64,000 nt of DNA from Lineolata rhizophorae. Its lineage: Eukaryota; Ascomycota; Dothideomycetes; Lineolatales; Lineolataceae. The DNA is taken from assembly GCA_010093515.1 (NCBI GenBank), contig MU001673.1, positions 1,063,320 to 1,127,319 on the forward strand. Direction: 5' to 3'. The notes below the pieces were generated by a model that did not search any database, was not told the DNA's origin, and saw only the letters and a program-made list of their open reading frames with translations. A program made the position numbers and the translations under genes. This document shows, piece by piece, positions 31,381-43,300 of the stretch (the stretch's first letter is position 1; every line of letters starts with the position of its first letter).

Positions 31381-34300
31381 CTATGGTGTAGGGCATAACA
31401 ATGGTTGTAAGACCGGGAGCTGGATTACGGATATTTCTTCAAGGTTAGGGCCTTGTTTTCCCATCTTTTCATATCGCCACATGGGTATACACACATAGAC
31501 AGCAAACATTAATTGGGCTACTGATCAGCAATAAATTGTTACTCCGTTCTATGTGTTATAACACACTTAGGTGATCATTAGGGCCTTACATCTTTGGGAT
31601 TATTCATGTCTCCTCTATTTAACTCTACTTTTAATATTCTGGCTTACACTGCACCCATATATCCAAGTATTTAGCAACAAGATGCCGAACTCCTTGCACC
31701 GATTTAGCAAAGCGGGCAGTGTCCGACTGTTTATCGTCCCAACCATATTCCAACAATATTCCAACAACGGCCCATGTCTCGCCTCCATCGTCACTTCCTA
31801 CCACTTCCTACCACCGCCTCGCAGAATTCCGCCTTGCTTCGCCCTACCTATGCACGGCCTAGGCGACCTTTTCGAAGTGCCCTAGTGGGGCTCTTAAATT
31901 TTGGATTCGTGCTATCGGAGGCTTTCGCCTACAGCCGGCTCTCAAAAGTACCCACCTGCGTCAACGATGCCACCACGACAGGGAGAACGGCGGCGAGCTC
32001 GTTGGGGCTCAGATAAGACTAGACTACTCGAGAGCGATGACGTTGCATTTCACACTTCGGTGGAATGGGTTGGAAGGCCTCGACCTCGTACAGTGATGCA
32101 AATAGCATCAATGGAAAGTCAGAGCAAGCCTCCTTGCATGTGACTAGTAGACAGCAAAGCGAGCAGATGTTTGCAAATATGAGTCTCAACTTTGGACGAC
32201 CAATTCATTTCAATAGGTAGCACTGATTCGATTTCGCAGCCCGACAATGGAAAGTGGACAGCAAAACCCACCCTGCAACGAAGCGAAGCCGTGGAACTGG
32301 GCGGGCCACAGTCCGTCGTAGGACCCAAAACTCCTCCTCAAAGGCCCGCTATTACGATGATCAGGCATACAGTATGGTGGACGCAGCAGCATGAAATAGC
32401 TAGCGCGCGGAAATAAGAGGGCTTTCACGAGGTGGGATCCAAACTTAGGATGTTTGCTTTGTCTTCCCGTCAAGACGCCCGCAAAACCATCCTCTCTTTA
32501 TGCGATCATGCCGGCCTCCTCGTTTGCTTGCTCCATTTGATCGTTTCGCCTATGCTACGCAATCTGAAAGCTCCCAAGTCCGTGACCAATCACGAACTTG
32601 CAGAGTTCTGCAAAATTGAGGCAAGACTATGCTCAATCAAAAGCCAACGCCCTTGCCAATCCCTTGTAGCTGAATCAAGCCGATTGTACCACCGCGCGCG
32701 AAAGCGGAAATACATCGGAGCTGAACAGTGCACCAAGTAACACCATTGCTGTCGTCGTGGACATTAGCTTGACTCCTTCGGTCATATGAGTCGTTGGCGC
32801 TTGCTACCAAAGCTCAGGCAGAGCTCGTCGGGGGTTGGCACGGCCCCGTCACGTACACTGGTCCTGGGTAGAAGAGCCTTTTAGTCATGTACCCCGCAAC
32901 TATCTCCAGAACGTCTATATTATGTAGTTCATGCACTGTTTCGGTAAGTCGGTCTTGGGAACATATTAGTTTGTGAATTGGTCTTATGTTTCCGTCGAGT
33001 CTGAAGTTCCGCCGCCGGATCAAGTGCCGGGTTCTGACCACTGACAGTGCACTAGCCGCGGAAGTTAGACACGTATACTGGAGGCTTTCGACCTGCTAAC
33101 GGAAAAGAAAAATGTTCTCATTTTGTTTCCTTTCTAAAACAGGCCGAGATAGCAGGAGAACTTGATTTCGCTCTCGCTCTCTGGAAGGCCGCACTGATGG
33201 ATATGAAGCTTGAGACAAGGCGATGTCTCCCGATCATGACAGATCTATGATATCATCGGTGTGATGCCCTCCGCGAAGTTGTGCACGAGCTCGAGGGAAA
33301 AGGTGTGTGCACACAGCCCAGTCGGTCAATTTCGGCACTTATCTAGCCGCAGGACCCGTAAAGAGCTATGCGACCAATATATGGTGCGTACGAGCCATTT
33401 TAGAAGCGAGGATAGCTGTAGGCAGAAGCTTAGGTGGAGCTAATTGCATGTAGGAGGGGTATAAGACAGCTGCTGGGAAATTGTAGGTACGTGGTTAGCA
33501 AACTGCTAGCGTCTTAAGGAATCCAGAAGCGTTATGTGGCAGTAGTACTACAAGAGAGACTACTAGTGCGTAGTTAGAGGCCTATAGGGGTTTTGGAGTA
33601 TAAGGCGTTCTGATCTTACTGATCTAGCGTGATAGGGCTATAGAACATTCGTTAGGAGATCTGCTACGTAAGCTGGGGCCTGCATGCATATCAAGGACAC
33701 TCCCTCTACACTAAACTGTGTCTCCAGTATTGCACGATAACAAGCCAAGCGGGTAAACGCCATTCCATAGCGGCTCTCTTTCAATGTACCTATACACTTA
33801 CCCACACTTCAAACATAGCGTGCTGCAGTTTCCCTGTGCCCCGTAATAGACTTTTATTTACCAAATCTGAATGTCGGCATTTAGTAGTCCTTGTCTTTCG
33901 GAGAATCCAGCAGTGGGTCTGCGCACTTGGATCGGTTGACGGACTGCTGCATTTGAGTAGCGAAGAGGATCGTATCGTCACCCAAGCACAAGAACAGAGT
34001 CCGGATGTAGCAAGGTAGCCTCTACAAGTAAAGGGATTGCATTGAGTTGAGATCATTTCCAGAAGCCATAGCACCGTAGCGACGTAAAGGAAGTATGTTA
34101 GTATAATACCTGTCATTATTACTACGTTTCGCTTACTCTCTACATCGCTACTCTGCCACGGCCTCTCTATTGCTACGCTACCTCCCTATTGCTACCCCCG
34201 CCCCCCGGTATACGAGTTCGTAGAGTTCGTACACGAATTGTAGGAATACGTACTAACTAAATACGAATCATTCCGGCTAATAAGACTGCGACCTGAGAAT

Positions 34301-34788
34301 ACAAATTTTCGGGCGTGATTTCGTTAGCCAAAATTAGACCTAATCTGATGTATTGTAGATATAGGTAGTCGATAGTCCTTCCAGTAGGATTCTACATTAC
34401 CCCACATGAAAGGTAACTGTCTACTGCAGCACTTGAGCAGACTTTCAAGCAGAATTACAAGTATGTAAAATAAAGCTATAGGGTGACATTTCTGTATTGC
34501 GTATTAAAGATATAAATTGTTTTATTGGGGCGTGGGAATTGAGGGATAACGTATAGTTCCTTTGGGCAATCGCGTGTGTAGTAATCGGCTAGGCTATGCA
34601 CGGAGTTATGCGAAACCACTGTCATGCGCAGTCCTTCCCAATATTTCGCGGGAAAGCTACAGCGACAAGATAGACGTGCGCCGTTTCTTTTGGAACACTC
34701 TATGGCTTTATAATGCAGAGCCGGCCGTCTATTTCTACGTTTAGCCACCAGCACCGAACCCCGCGACTGCACTCTTCTAGCCGCGATC
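31381..34788. other. 3.4-kb gene-poor stretch
   Basis: No gene is firmly supported. One weak two-exon candidate (31967-32416) is listed separately. From about 33430 to 34500 the DNA is rich in TA dinucleotides and stop codons in all frames. It holds short direct repeats such as two copies of CTATTGCTAC between 34160 and 34200. This could be decayed repeat DNA, but no element family is recognisable. Confidence 0.4.
31967..32416 (+). CDS. Weak candidate: two-exon small protein, 122 aa
   Basis: ATG at 31967, donor GTGACT at 32140, acceptor AG at 32219-32220, then an open frame to TAA at 32416. The join is in frame and gives MPPRQGERRRARWGSDK at the N-terminus. It is a hydrophilic, Arg/Pro/Gln-rich protein with no motif, signal or membrane segment. 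The only support is that the two short frames join cleanly. It may be chance. Confidence 0.18.
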
Positions 34789-35718
34789 ATGTGGTCTTGT
34801 CGCTTCACATCTCAGCAGCTCAGGGCGACTCTTCGGTATCGCCGCAGCGGTCGGCCGTTGTGGCGTCGAGCCTTCACCTCGGTCCCTTCGGACGCATGGG
34901 ATAGTCATATGCACGTAATCGATCCGGTCAACTTTCCGCTTTCCCGTTCGGCGACTTATACTCCTCACACCGCGCTCTTGGCCGAGGCCCTGGAGAATGC
35001 CGCAAAGCTGCAACTACCAAACCTGGTGCTCGTCCAGCCGTCGCCGTACGGATTGGACAACTCATGCTTGCTCGATGCCCTGGACCGCGTCGGACCCGAT
35101 CGCGGCCGTGGCGTCGTGGCGTTCGATCCGGCCTCGACAAGTCTGCAGACGCTGCGCGACTGGCACGAGCGCGGCGTACGCGGCGTCCGAGTCAACCTGA
35201 AGTCCGTGGGGCGCGAGATGGAACCGAAGGCGTTGGTGGAGATGCTGCGGAGCTACGTGGAGGCTATCCGCCCCTTGCGGTCGTGGGTATTGGAGCTCTT
35301 CGTCGACATGTCTGTCGTGCCTCACCTTGAACCGGTGCAGGCCGAGCTTGATGGCATCAAACTTGTACTGGCCCATCTCGGTGCTCCGGCGCGGCTGAAA
35401 TGGCCTCTCCATGACATGCCCGGCTGGAGTCATTTTCGAAAATTCATGGAAAATCCGGATTTCTACGTGAAGGTTTCCGCTCCCTATCGACTGTCGAAAG
35501 ATCCTGAGTTCCGGGACTTGGAGGGCCTAGTGAAAGAGTCATTAGGTGCACGGGGTGGCAACGCGGTGCTTTTCGCTTCGGATTGGCCCCATACCAGGTT
35601 TGAGGCCGTTGACGTGCAACCATGGATCACGAAATGTCTTGAATGGTGCGGAAGGGATCAGGCACTCAGGGATAAGCTTTTTCGAGATAATGCGAAGATA
35701 CTCTGGGATGTACAATAG
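34789..35718 (+). CDS. Amidohydrolase-2 family metal-dependent hydrolase (LigI-like)
   Basis: Single-exon 309-aa TIM-barrel hydrolase. The metal and active-site motifs of the amidohydrolase-2 family are visible: WDSHMHVIDP (H-x-H, about residue 40), LAHLGAP (about 198) and LFASDWPHTRF (catalytic Asp, about 264). Relatives include 2-pyrone-4,6-dicarboxylate lactonase (LigI) and other lactonases acting on aromatic or sugar lactones; the substrate here is unknown. The first 32 residues are Arg-rich with no acidic residue (MWSCRFTSQQLRATLRYRR), which suggests a mitochondrial presequence before the domain starts. The gene stands alone between two gene-poor stretches, is GC-rich and has no intron, so a bacterial origin is possible but unproven. 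Confidence 0.88.
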   Translation: MWSCRFTSQQLRATLRYRRSGRPLWRRAFTSVPSDAWDSHMHVIDPVNFPLSRSATYTPHTALLAEALENAAKLQLPNLVLVQPSPYGLDNSCLLDALDRVGPDRGRGVVAFDPASTSLQTLRDWHERGVRGVRVNLKSVGREMEPKALVEMLRSYVEAIRPLRSWVLELFVDMSVVPHLEPVQAELDGIKLVLAHLGAPARLKWPLHDMPGWSHFRKFMENPDFYVKVSAPYRLSKDPEFRDLEGLVKESLGARGGNAVLFASDWPHTRFEAVDVQPWITKCLEWCGRDQALRDKLFRDNAKILWDVQ

Positions 35719-38700
35719 GCATACTACGCCATATCCGGAAGTGTAATGATACATACGGTTAACTGTGCCTATTTATGATTTCCTGGCAATGCAGTTATCT
35801 GTCAAGATTTTCTGCTGTCTGCTGCGTCCAGCTGATCCTTGTGTCTTATCCTACGAAGCCTCTATGCGGAGTCACTTCTACTTCACTTCTTCCGTTCATC
35901 CTAGCCCATGCTGTCCTTCTCCATGGACTGTTCCTGGCAGTGATTTGGTTCAGCAATCATCCGGGGCCGCATCGTGAATCTTTCCTTCTTCAAGCACTTC
36001 GAACAAGAGCTTCCTCCTCAATCAGCGGCCCTCGTGAAGTGTTGGAAAAGGCTAGTAAATGCTCGGGCTAAGCACGTTCTAGTAGGTGGGGACAGTGTTT
36101 CGCGAACTTTTAGACAAGACGTGATGGATACTTAGGCTGTCTGCTCCATTTAGGAGGGCCACGTTAGATGGCATCGCCTGAAAGGTATTTGGGCGGAAAG
36201 CCAACTAAATTAGCATGGACATTAGTCTTGTCCAGAGAGCGGTCCTCTATGCAGCATTGTTTATAGTGAATGCGGCGGCAACTTCTGTTGCCAGCCTCCC
36301 ATCTTCACCGTAAGATCATCACGAGAAACGTTACTGCAGAAGTCTAAGGGCCAGAGCCATGTATGTTGGGCGGTGACGCCATATCCGATAGGTAGACGCT
36401 TTTGAGGAGCAGTTGCTTTCAGGGCCCATCTCTTCGGCGCGACGCAGGAGAGTACACCGGAGACAGCGAACAATGATCAGACGGGCGTCGGCATGGAATC
36501 GAAAATGGAAGGAGACGCTGTACTCTTTTGGGATGGATGAATCTAAATTTTTCTTTGTGGGCGTGTGTCTTCTGTCGGGCGTGCGTTTTGCTTCAGAAGC
36601 AACTCGAGAGTAGTGCCGTCTCGGCCGCGGTTTATGACAGTGTAAGTGCATGGAATGCCAATTTAATTCTGAGGCTCCAAGGAAGTAATTGGAACAACCG
36701 GGTGGACGAAATTCGAATGTTCTCAGGGCTTTGGCTGTGACTATTGCCCATGTACCATGAGCCTAAAGTCTAAAGCGCCTTACTGCGCAGGGAATTCTGC
36801 GCAACGTGCTGTGTTCGTTTCATGGCACGAAGTATTCAGCCATCGTGGCGGCGCCATTTCCAGTGAGTATATTTGCCATATGCCCGCATCACATACAAAA
36901 AAAAACGGAAGTGCAGAGAAGAAGGTTGAAAAGGACAGTTCTCCTGCAGGAAGCAGGCAACCGAGGTAGCTTGCATACATATTCGCACGTAGTATAGGGC
37001 AATTGTGGCTAGAGCGCACGACTCGAGCACTGCGGTGACCGCATGTATTTACTAGACCCGCACACCCCGCGGGGCGGAAGAAGGCGCCGGGCATTCAGCG
37101 AAGTTTCAGTTCCTGCAGCGCGCTCCGCATCCCGGGTGACATCGTCAGAAGCCAAAAGGCGCCAAAAGGACGCCGGGAGGGAGGGAGGGAGGGGGGGCAA
37201 AGGGAAGCAACATGTTTGTTTGTTCGGCGCCATCTTTTCCGGCGTCGCGAAACCTGTGATCATGTGCGTCGGCGGCACGGCGCCCTTGCAGGGCACGGCA
37301 GGGCACCTTCACATCGGCCTCCCTGGACCGGGGCCGGACACAATGCGCGTGAGGGCGTCATTCAGCCCCGCCGTTCGCGACGGCGGACGGGCACATGCGA
37401 AACATCGTTTGCCCAGCACCCCGGGCGCGGGGCGCAAACAAGGCGGTTCGCAAGACTTTCAGCAAGCCAAAACAAAAAGAGAAAAAAGTAAAAAAGTCAG
37501 GTTCGAAGTGTAAGGGAGGTAAAAGTTCACTCACCGGTCAAGCCACGGGCCGGACGCGGGAGAGAAAGATTGCGAGGACGAGTGTTCCAGTCAGCCGCCC
37601 AGCCATGCTGCGGGGCTCCCCGCCAGAGGCGCACGCCGTACGAGCCCGAGGACAAAGGAAGTCCAGAGAAGCCAGCTCCACAGACCGGCGACGAGGCACG
37701 GGAAGAGGGAGGGAGGAAGAGGCTGACTTGCCGAGTCAAGCGCGCCCGTGCTTGGCCGCTTGGATGGACGGCAGGCTGTCCGGGTTCGTTGCGCCACGGA
37801 GACCCCGCCGCAGGGGCGCTCGTCCTGTCGCGTCGGCCGGAGGCTACGAGACGTGCATCATGCGAAACACGTTAAAGAGACAACGCACTCCAGCCCCTTG
37901 CTTGCCTCTCTCCATGCCCCCGGCGCGAACGACCTCGCTTGACTCGCCCACTGCGATCCGCACCTTCACCGACTCCGCCAACGCACGGTGGATGGCGCCT
38001 CAGCGCTGCAGTCCCTCTGAGTGAGTTGCCCGTCAATCAAACTCGGCGTTTCACCAACCGTCGACCCGGACGGGCAGAGCGAAAAACGAGCACGGAAATG
38101 AGAAGAACAAATTCTATAGTAACTCTTTTATAGTTATTCACGGCCAACTAACTGCCCACCATTCCCTCCGCCTGCCTCTCTTATCCGAAGAGACCGGCCC
38201 GCAACGACCGCGAGCGGGATCGTGCCCTTAAGCCACCAAGGGCTTTCCAGCAGTCCGTGAGATACACGAGTCCGACGAAATTACCCATCCAATGCAAATG
38301 CAAGACAAAACCCTCAAGTAGAAACATGCTGTGAAAACAAGTGAAAAAGAAAAGCAAACAAAAGAAAAAGGCTATTCCTCAAAAACTCCTACCAATGCAG
38401 TGTAGTAATAAGCAAGTAAACGCTCAAAAAAATACTCATGCAAAATATTCCCATCCATAAGCAGCGGACCCCTCCCCCTCCAGCCAGCAGGAGGGGAAAA
38501 CGACCCGCGCCCTGACCCACAGCGCCAAGTTCGCTGACCAAGACTTCGTGGCTTTCCCCGTCTATCGTTTCGTTTCTTCGGACAAAGGAAATTGGGATGT
38601 TTTAGGAAAAAAAAATAAAAACCCTCTCCCTTGAACAGGAAGAAACAACACCCCCGGGCCCCCCCGGTTCATAATGAAGAGGGTAGCCGATAGAAACCGT

Positions 38701-38732
38701 TTCCCACCCCACAGCCGTCATGCGCAAACCGA
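35719..38732. other. 3-kb stretch without a supported gene
   Basis: 35719-37000 is mixed composition with only short frames. The hydrophobic frame at 35775-36071 has no motif. 37040-38130 is GC-rich with a purine tract (GGGAGGGAGGGAGGGAGG, near 37176) and overlapping artefact frames on both strands. 38340-38700 is A-rich and probably holds the 3' UTR of the cyclin gene, which ends at 38733. Confidence 0.45.
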
Positions 38733-39998
38733 CTAGAAGGCGGCAGTGGCGTTCCTCCCCGCCGAGGCGAGCGCGCCCGTGCTGCTGCTGCCACCGCTGC
38801 TGCCGGCGGCCCCACCGAGGAACCTCGCAAAAATGCTCCCGGGACCCGACACCTTAGCCTTCTTGGCGGCGGGCTTGCCGTCGTCGGGCACGGGCAGGCC
38901 GTGGCCGGCCTTGGACATGCCCGCGCCCGCGCCCGCGCCGGCCGGCCCCTGGATGTGCACGAGCGTGGCGCCCGACTCGGCGTCGTAGCGCTGCACGTGC
39001 GCCTCCGCGACCAGCGGCTCCGCGTAGCCGTCGTCGAAGCTGGCGGGCGACTGGCTCGGGAGCGAGTCGTGCGACGAGAGGGACGAGCGGCTGCGGCTGG
39101 GCGGGGAGAGGGACGGCGTGCGCGAGGGGACTCGGGAGTGGTGGTGATGATGGTAGACCTTGGAGGAAGAAGAGGAGACGGAGGAGTGGGCGGAGCCGCT
39201 GCGGTGGTGAGCGGTGTAGCTGGCGGTGCGGTCGATCATGTAGGACGAGTACGGCTGCGGGGCCTCGTAGGCCATGGGGGCGGCGTAGATGCCGTCGTCG
39301 TAGGCCGCCGCGGCCTGCTGCTGCTGTTGCTGGCGGGCGAACATCAGCTTCTCCTGGCGGCGGAGGCGCGCCTTCTCGGCCTGGCGGGCCTGGTAGTCGC
39401 GGACGGGGGCGAGGAAAGGCTCGAGGTGCTCGTAGAGGTCCTCGGGGTTGACGCGCAGGTCCCAGTCGAGCAGGAACAGCAGCTGCTTCTCCATGAGGTT
39501 GACCTCGGTGATGGAGAAGCCGAAGGTCTCGAAGCCGCGCACCGACGTGTACCGCGCCCAGTGCTTGTTCTTCGGCGACGAGTCGTTCAGGTTCTTCGCG
39601 GCGAGGATGAGGGAGGCGAGGAAGATGCGGTGGACGGTGCAGCGCATGCCCTTGGCGACGGGGGGGAGGCGCGCCTTGAGCCGGCCAAGGTAGACGAGCG
39701 AGGTCATCAGGGTAGGGACCTGAACGTGAGACCGCTCGACCAGTGAGGTGATGAAGGCCTCGACCGAGGGAAGTGACGGCTCCTGGGAGAAGCTCGCGGA
39801 AGCGGCCGGTGGTGGTGACGCGGGAGGCGTCGGAGGCAGCGTCTTGTTGAGCTGGGGCGGCTGCTGTGCTTGCTCGCAGCGGATCACTTGTGATGCCTTC
39901 ATCGCGAGATAGTTGATCATGTCCTTGGAGACGGGTAGCTGGACGAAGTAGTCCAGAGCAGCCTCGTTCTGGGCCGCGGTAGGTAGAGAGTAGGCCAT
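38733..39998 (-). CDS. PCL1: Pcl1/2-type Pho85 cyclin
   Basis: Cyclin partner of a Pho85-like kinase, acting in cell-cycle entry, morphogenesis and conidiation. Single exon, 421 aa, starting [20 protein letters not shown]. The cyclin box runs from about residue 80 to 205: [59 protein letters not shown] and KNKHWARYT, followed by [20 protein letters not shown]. After it come a Q6A4 tract, a Ser/His-rich stretch (a run of five His) and a disordered Ser/Pro/Gly-rich tail. The box is of the Pcl1/2 type; which yeast paralogue it matches best is not certain, so the symbol is tentative. The upstream region is long and GC-rich, which suggests a long 5' leader. Confidence 0.9.
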   Translation of the reverse strand: MAYSLPTAAQNEAALDYFVQLPVSKDMINYLAMKASQVIRCEQAQQPPQLNKTLPPTPPASPPPAASASFSQEPSLPSVEAFITSLVERSHVQVPTLMTSLVYLGRLKARLPPVAKGMRCTVHRIFLASLILAAKNLNDSSPKNKHWARYTSVRGFETFGFSITEVNLMEKQLLFLLDWDLRVNPEDLYEHLEPFLAPVRDYQARQAEKARLRRQEKLMFARQQQQQQAAAAYDDGIYAAPMAYEAPQPYSSYMIDRTASYTAHHRSGSAHSSVSSSSSKVYHHHHHSRVPSRTPSLSPPSRSRSSLSSHDSLPSQSPASFDDGYAEPLVAEAHVQRYDAESGATLVHIQGPAGAGAGAGMSKAGHGLPVPDDGKPAAKKAKVSGPGSIFARFLGGAAGSSGGSSSTGALASAGRNATAAF

Positions 39999-42900
39999 TG
40001 CGGAATTGCGTGAGCCGCGTCTGAATGCCAGAGATGCAGGAGACGCGGGGAAGACGGCCTTTTTGAGAAGGCCGGTGGAGTGGGGTTGGACCGGTAAGGC
40101 TGATATGAGGAGTGAAAAGTCGCCAAGAGTCCCCGAGGCTGACGAGTGAAAATGAGTCGCCGTAGATTGAAAATTAGACTAGGTGCAAGATAGAAAAACC
40201 CGGATAAGAGCGAAAGGCAGTCGGGAAGCGGCGACCCCGGTGGCGGTGGGGTTCGGAGAGAGATGGTGGTCTGAAGTAGAACAAAATAAACAGGGCAGGC
40301 AAAGCGGGAGTTCTCCGGCCGGCGGAAAGTGCAGGCGCAAATTAGATAAAAATCAAGTGAAAGACTGCCGCAATGCTCAACAAGCGGGACCCGGTCCTCA
40401 GAGAGTGGGCGACGAGTATGCGGCGCGGCCCAAGCTTTGGTGAAGAGAATTATGTGTTGGAGTGAGCCCCGGACTGTGCCTTGGGCGGAGGATGGGCCGG
40501 GGGGGGGGGGTGGTTGAGTTGCTAGGCGGCGGCGGCTGGTGGTGGTAAAGTGGCGGTTGATCGCGCAGCACAGCGCACGAACAAAAAAAAAGGGCCGGGA
40601 ATTATAGAAGAGGACGGATGTGAGTGAAGAGGATGAAGAGGACGGGATTGGGACAAGGCGCGGCGCTCGTAGGATACTTGTAGTGGGAGGCGAGTGCACG
40701 CAGCCCCCCTGGGAGGGATGGGGCAGATGGCCGGTAGGGACGAGCAGCGCGCGTGCAGGGCGCGATGTCGAGGAGTCGACCGCGAGGGCGGCAAGCCGGG
40801 CGGCGATTGGCCGGGCGGCTGGCGGGCGACCTCGGGCAGGCCCAGAGCGCGCGGGAGCTCGAGAGCAAACGGGCTGGGCGCCGCCGATTGGCCGTCTCAG
40901 CCCGGGCCCAAGATTTCGAAGCGCAGCGCGCTGTTTCACGCTGCCGGCTGCCCTCGGCCAACCGAGCGGGCTGCAGACCTTCCGCTTGCAGCCGCTATTT
41001 CGAGCTCGCCGGCCCCCGGTCAAGGGTCTCTTCGCAAGGGGTTCGTTTCGCAGCCGGGCGCGGCCCGTTCGTTTTTCTGTTTGTCGTGCACCGGCGCCAC
41101 GCGGCTTGCGAGCCCTGTGGAGGCGTTGCCCGAGGCTCCTGGCGGCCGCCGACCAAGGGAGCCTGATGCCGGGACGGCTGGGCGTGCGGGACGGCGTGAC
41201 GGCAGCGGCGCCCTAGTTATTGCAGCTGCGTTCGCGGGACCGCAGTTGCAGTCGACCTTGGTTGGCACGCGGACCCCCTTTCGACGGCTTTCGACGATCG
41301 GCCGACGACGGGTCACGATGCGCTGGCACGGAGTGCAGGATCTTGGTGGGGGACGAGGGACTGAGTCACCGATGGCGGTGAATGAGGGTGGGCGGTAGAC
41401 TTTCAACGAAGACTTTTCTATTCTTTTGCCAAGAAGAAACGTTCGACGGGTTCAATAACGTGAAGTGTATGTATGTACCCAGCTATGTGTAGCGTAGTTG
41501 TGCCGTACCTTGGCCAGACATATATGGGGGAACCGGTCCATAACAATGTCGAGTCAGTCGGCGCAGCCGGTCAAAAGACACGCACAACATTGTAGTCCTT
41601 CATTGCGCAAGCTTTTACGAAACATTTCCCTTTCGCCGCTGCCGAGAGCAACGCCCGATGGCAAAAACAATGTCGAGGCTGGGCTGAGCAGTGCGCTGGC
41701 GAATGCTGCGTGTCCACGATGACAGCGGTGGCTGCCCGGGAGCACATGCCAGCCACCAGGGCTCGAAGGTCCCCCTAAGCCACGGGTTTAGCAATCCGCT
41801 AGTACATGGTAATGACGCCTACGGAGCACGGCGGCGAAAGAACAGAGAATTCCCGGGCCACAGAAGCAGGGAGAAGGAAAGAAAAACCTGCGGGAGGAGA
41901 GCTGCGTGCCAGGCATCCTCGGCACGCCAGAGAAGCGGGTGTGGCTGAGAAATGGGCCAGCCGAGCCGACTCTGCACTCGCCAGCCAATCAGGGCCGCGA
42001 TGCCGCCCCGTCCCGCCACGGCGGACTGGGAGCGGACCCACGGCGCCAGGCCCGGGCGTGCGCGGAGGTGTGGCACAGTCGGCGCCAAGCCCAGCGACGA
42101 CTGGCTGCCACCGGCCTTCGCCGTGCCAAGGTGCCCGCCACCACCCATTCGCCGGAGCTGGCAGCTGGCCCTGCATCGCGCAACCATCCTGCCACCCCTC
42201 CGTCAAAGAACTAGCTGTACTACGTGGGTAGGTAGGTAGGTAGGTAGGTAGGTAGGTAGGTGGGCGGGCTAGTCGCGACTTGTTGGTCCTATGATGGGCG
42301 CCCGTCCATTGGTCACGCTGGCCTCCCCCGTTTCATATGCCATATGCCTACCCGCCCACGAGGACGCGCTCGTCGGCCCACTGGCCCGCGCGAGCGCAGA
42401 CGGCGCTACATACCTAACTACGTCCGTCGGAAGGCAGGCCGTTTGCGCGAGCGGATCCATCTCCCTGACCGGCCGACAATCATGCGAAACGATCGTCCTG
42501 GTGGATCTGCTTCGGCGCGCTCGGGAAACGCTGCACACAGCCTCAGCCCAAATGGTGGCTTCTCCACTTCCCCAAGATTTGCCCTCGTCGCGAACCCATT
42601 TCAGCCTGTCGAAGGGCCGATTGCCGTAGTCGTCTGCGGAAGATGAGCTATCCGCGGTCGTGCGCTCCCAGCAAATAGAAATCCCGGTGCGACTGTGGCT
42701 CTGCAAACGCCTACGCCCGCCGTCGAGCCGCTCAGAGCCTCACGTTGCCGCCCGGCATCCCGCCGGCGGCTACGGCCTACCCGTCCGCCGGATCTTGCTA
42801 TAGGGTTGGAAATGACGAGAGACGCCTCTTGCCGTCGGCAGCGGGACGGGCGAGTACGTAGCTGTAGGCGCGATATACTACGTAGGTACATCATTGGCGC

Positions 42901-43300
42901 CGTCTGCATGTGAAGCTTGTTGGCATGAGCGCTGGGCGAGTCGCCCGGATGGAGACGGCCGGCCGAGGCGCCCTCCGCCGAGAGCGCCTGCGTTACAACA
43001 ACCGCCCGTACGACTGGCCTCAGCGTCCACATTCCGACCAATCTCGGCCGTTCGTTTCTTCTTCTGAAGCGCGCCGTTCTAGGGGCCTCCCGTCGCGCCG
43101 GGATGTGATTGCTTCGTTTCTGGTCCTTCTAGAAATTCCTGATGCACTAGTCCGAGCTCCCGCCTTTGCTTCAGCTTTGCGCCGCACAGGGGCCGTTAAT
43201 AGCGCACATAATTTAATATGTATACATATGTTTGCTCCAGAACCACTAGATGGTTCCTTCGTCCGAACTGCATTTTGTTTCAGCGTCTTGGCGAAACCGA
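39999..43300. promoter_or_regulatory. Long GC-rich region upstream of the cyclin gene
   Basis: About 3.3 kb without a supported gene. It is GC-rich, with a G11 run near 40500, a (GTAG)n microsatellite at 42226-42261 and many overlapping open frames in three or more frames at once (up to 368 codons), which is what high GC gives by chance. The part nearest the cyclin start is CT-rich on its coding strand, as in fungal leaders. Confidence 0.45.
42226..42261. repeat. (GTAG)n microsatellite, about nine units
   Basis: An uninterrupted tetranucleotide run of GTAG/GGTA units within the GC-rich spacer. Confidence 0.95.

Noticed and set aside
35775-36071. Hydrophobic 98-codon frame downstream of the amidohydrolase
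   Set aside because: Looks membrane-like but no family, no clear promoter and no splice partners; not enough support.
37395-38024. Plus-strand open frame of 209 codons
   Set aside because: Basic, low-complexity, in a GC-rich block with several competing frames; no recognisable features.
38901-39746. Plus-strand open frame of 281 codons
   Set aside because: Antisense to the cyclin coding exon, Gly/Arg/Val-rich, with no motif; a shadow of GC-rich coding sequence.
39917-41023. Minus-strand open frame of 368 codons overlapping the cyclin start
   Set aside because: Low complexity, overlaps the cyclin gene in another frame, and long frames occur on both strands here because of high GC; no domain seen.
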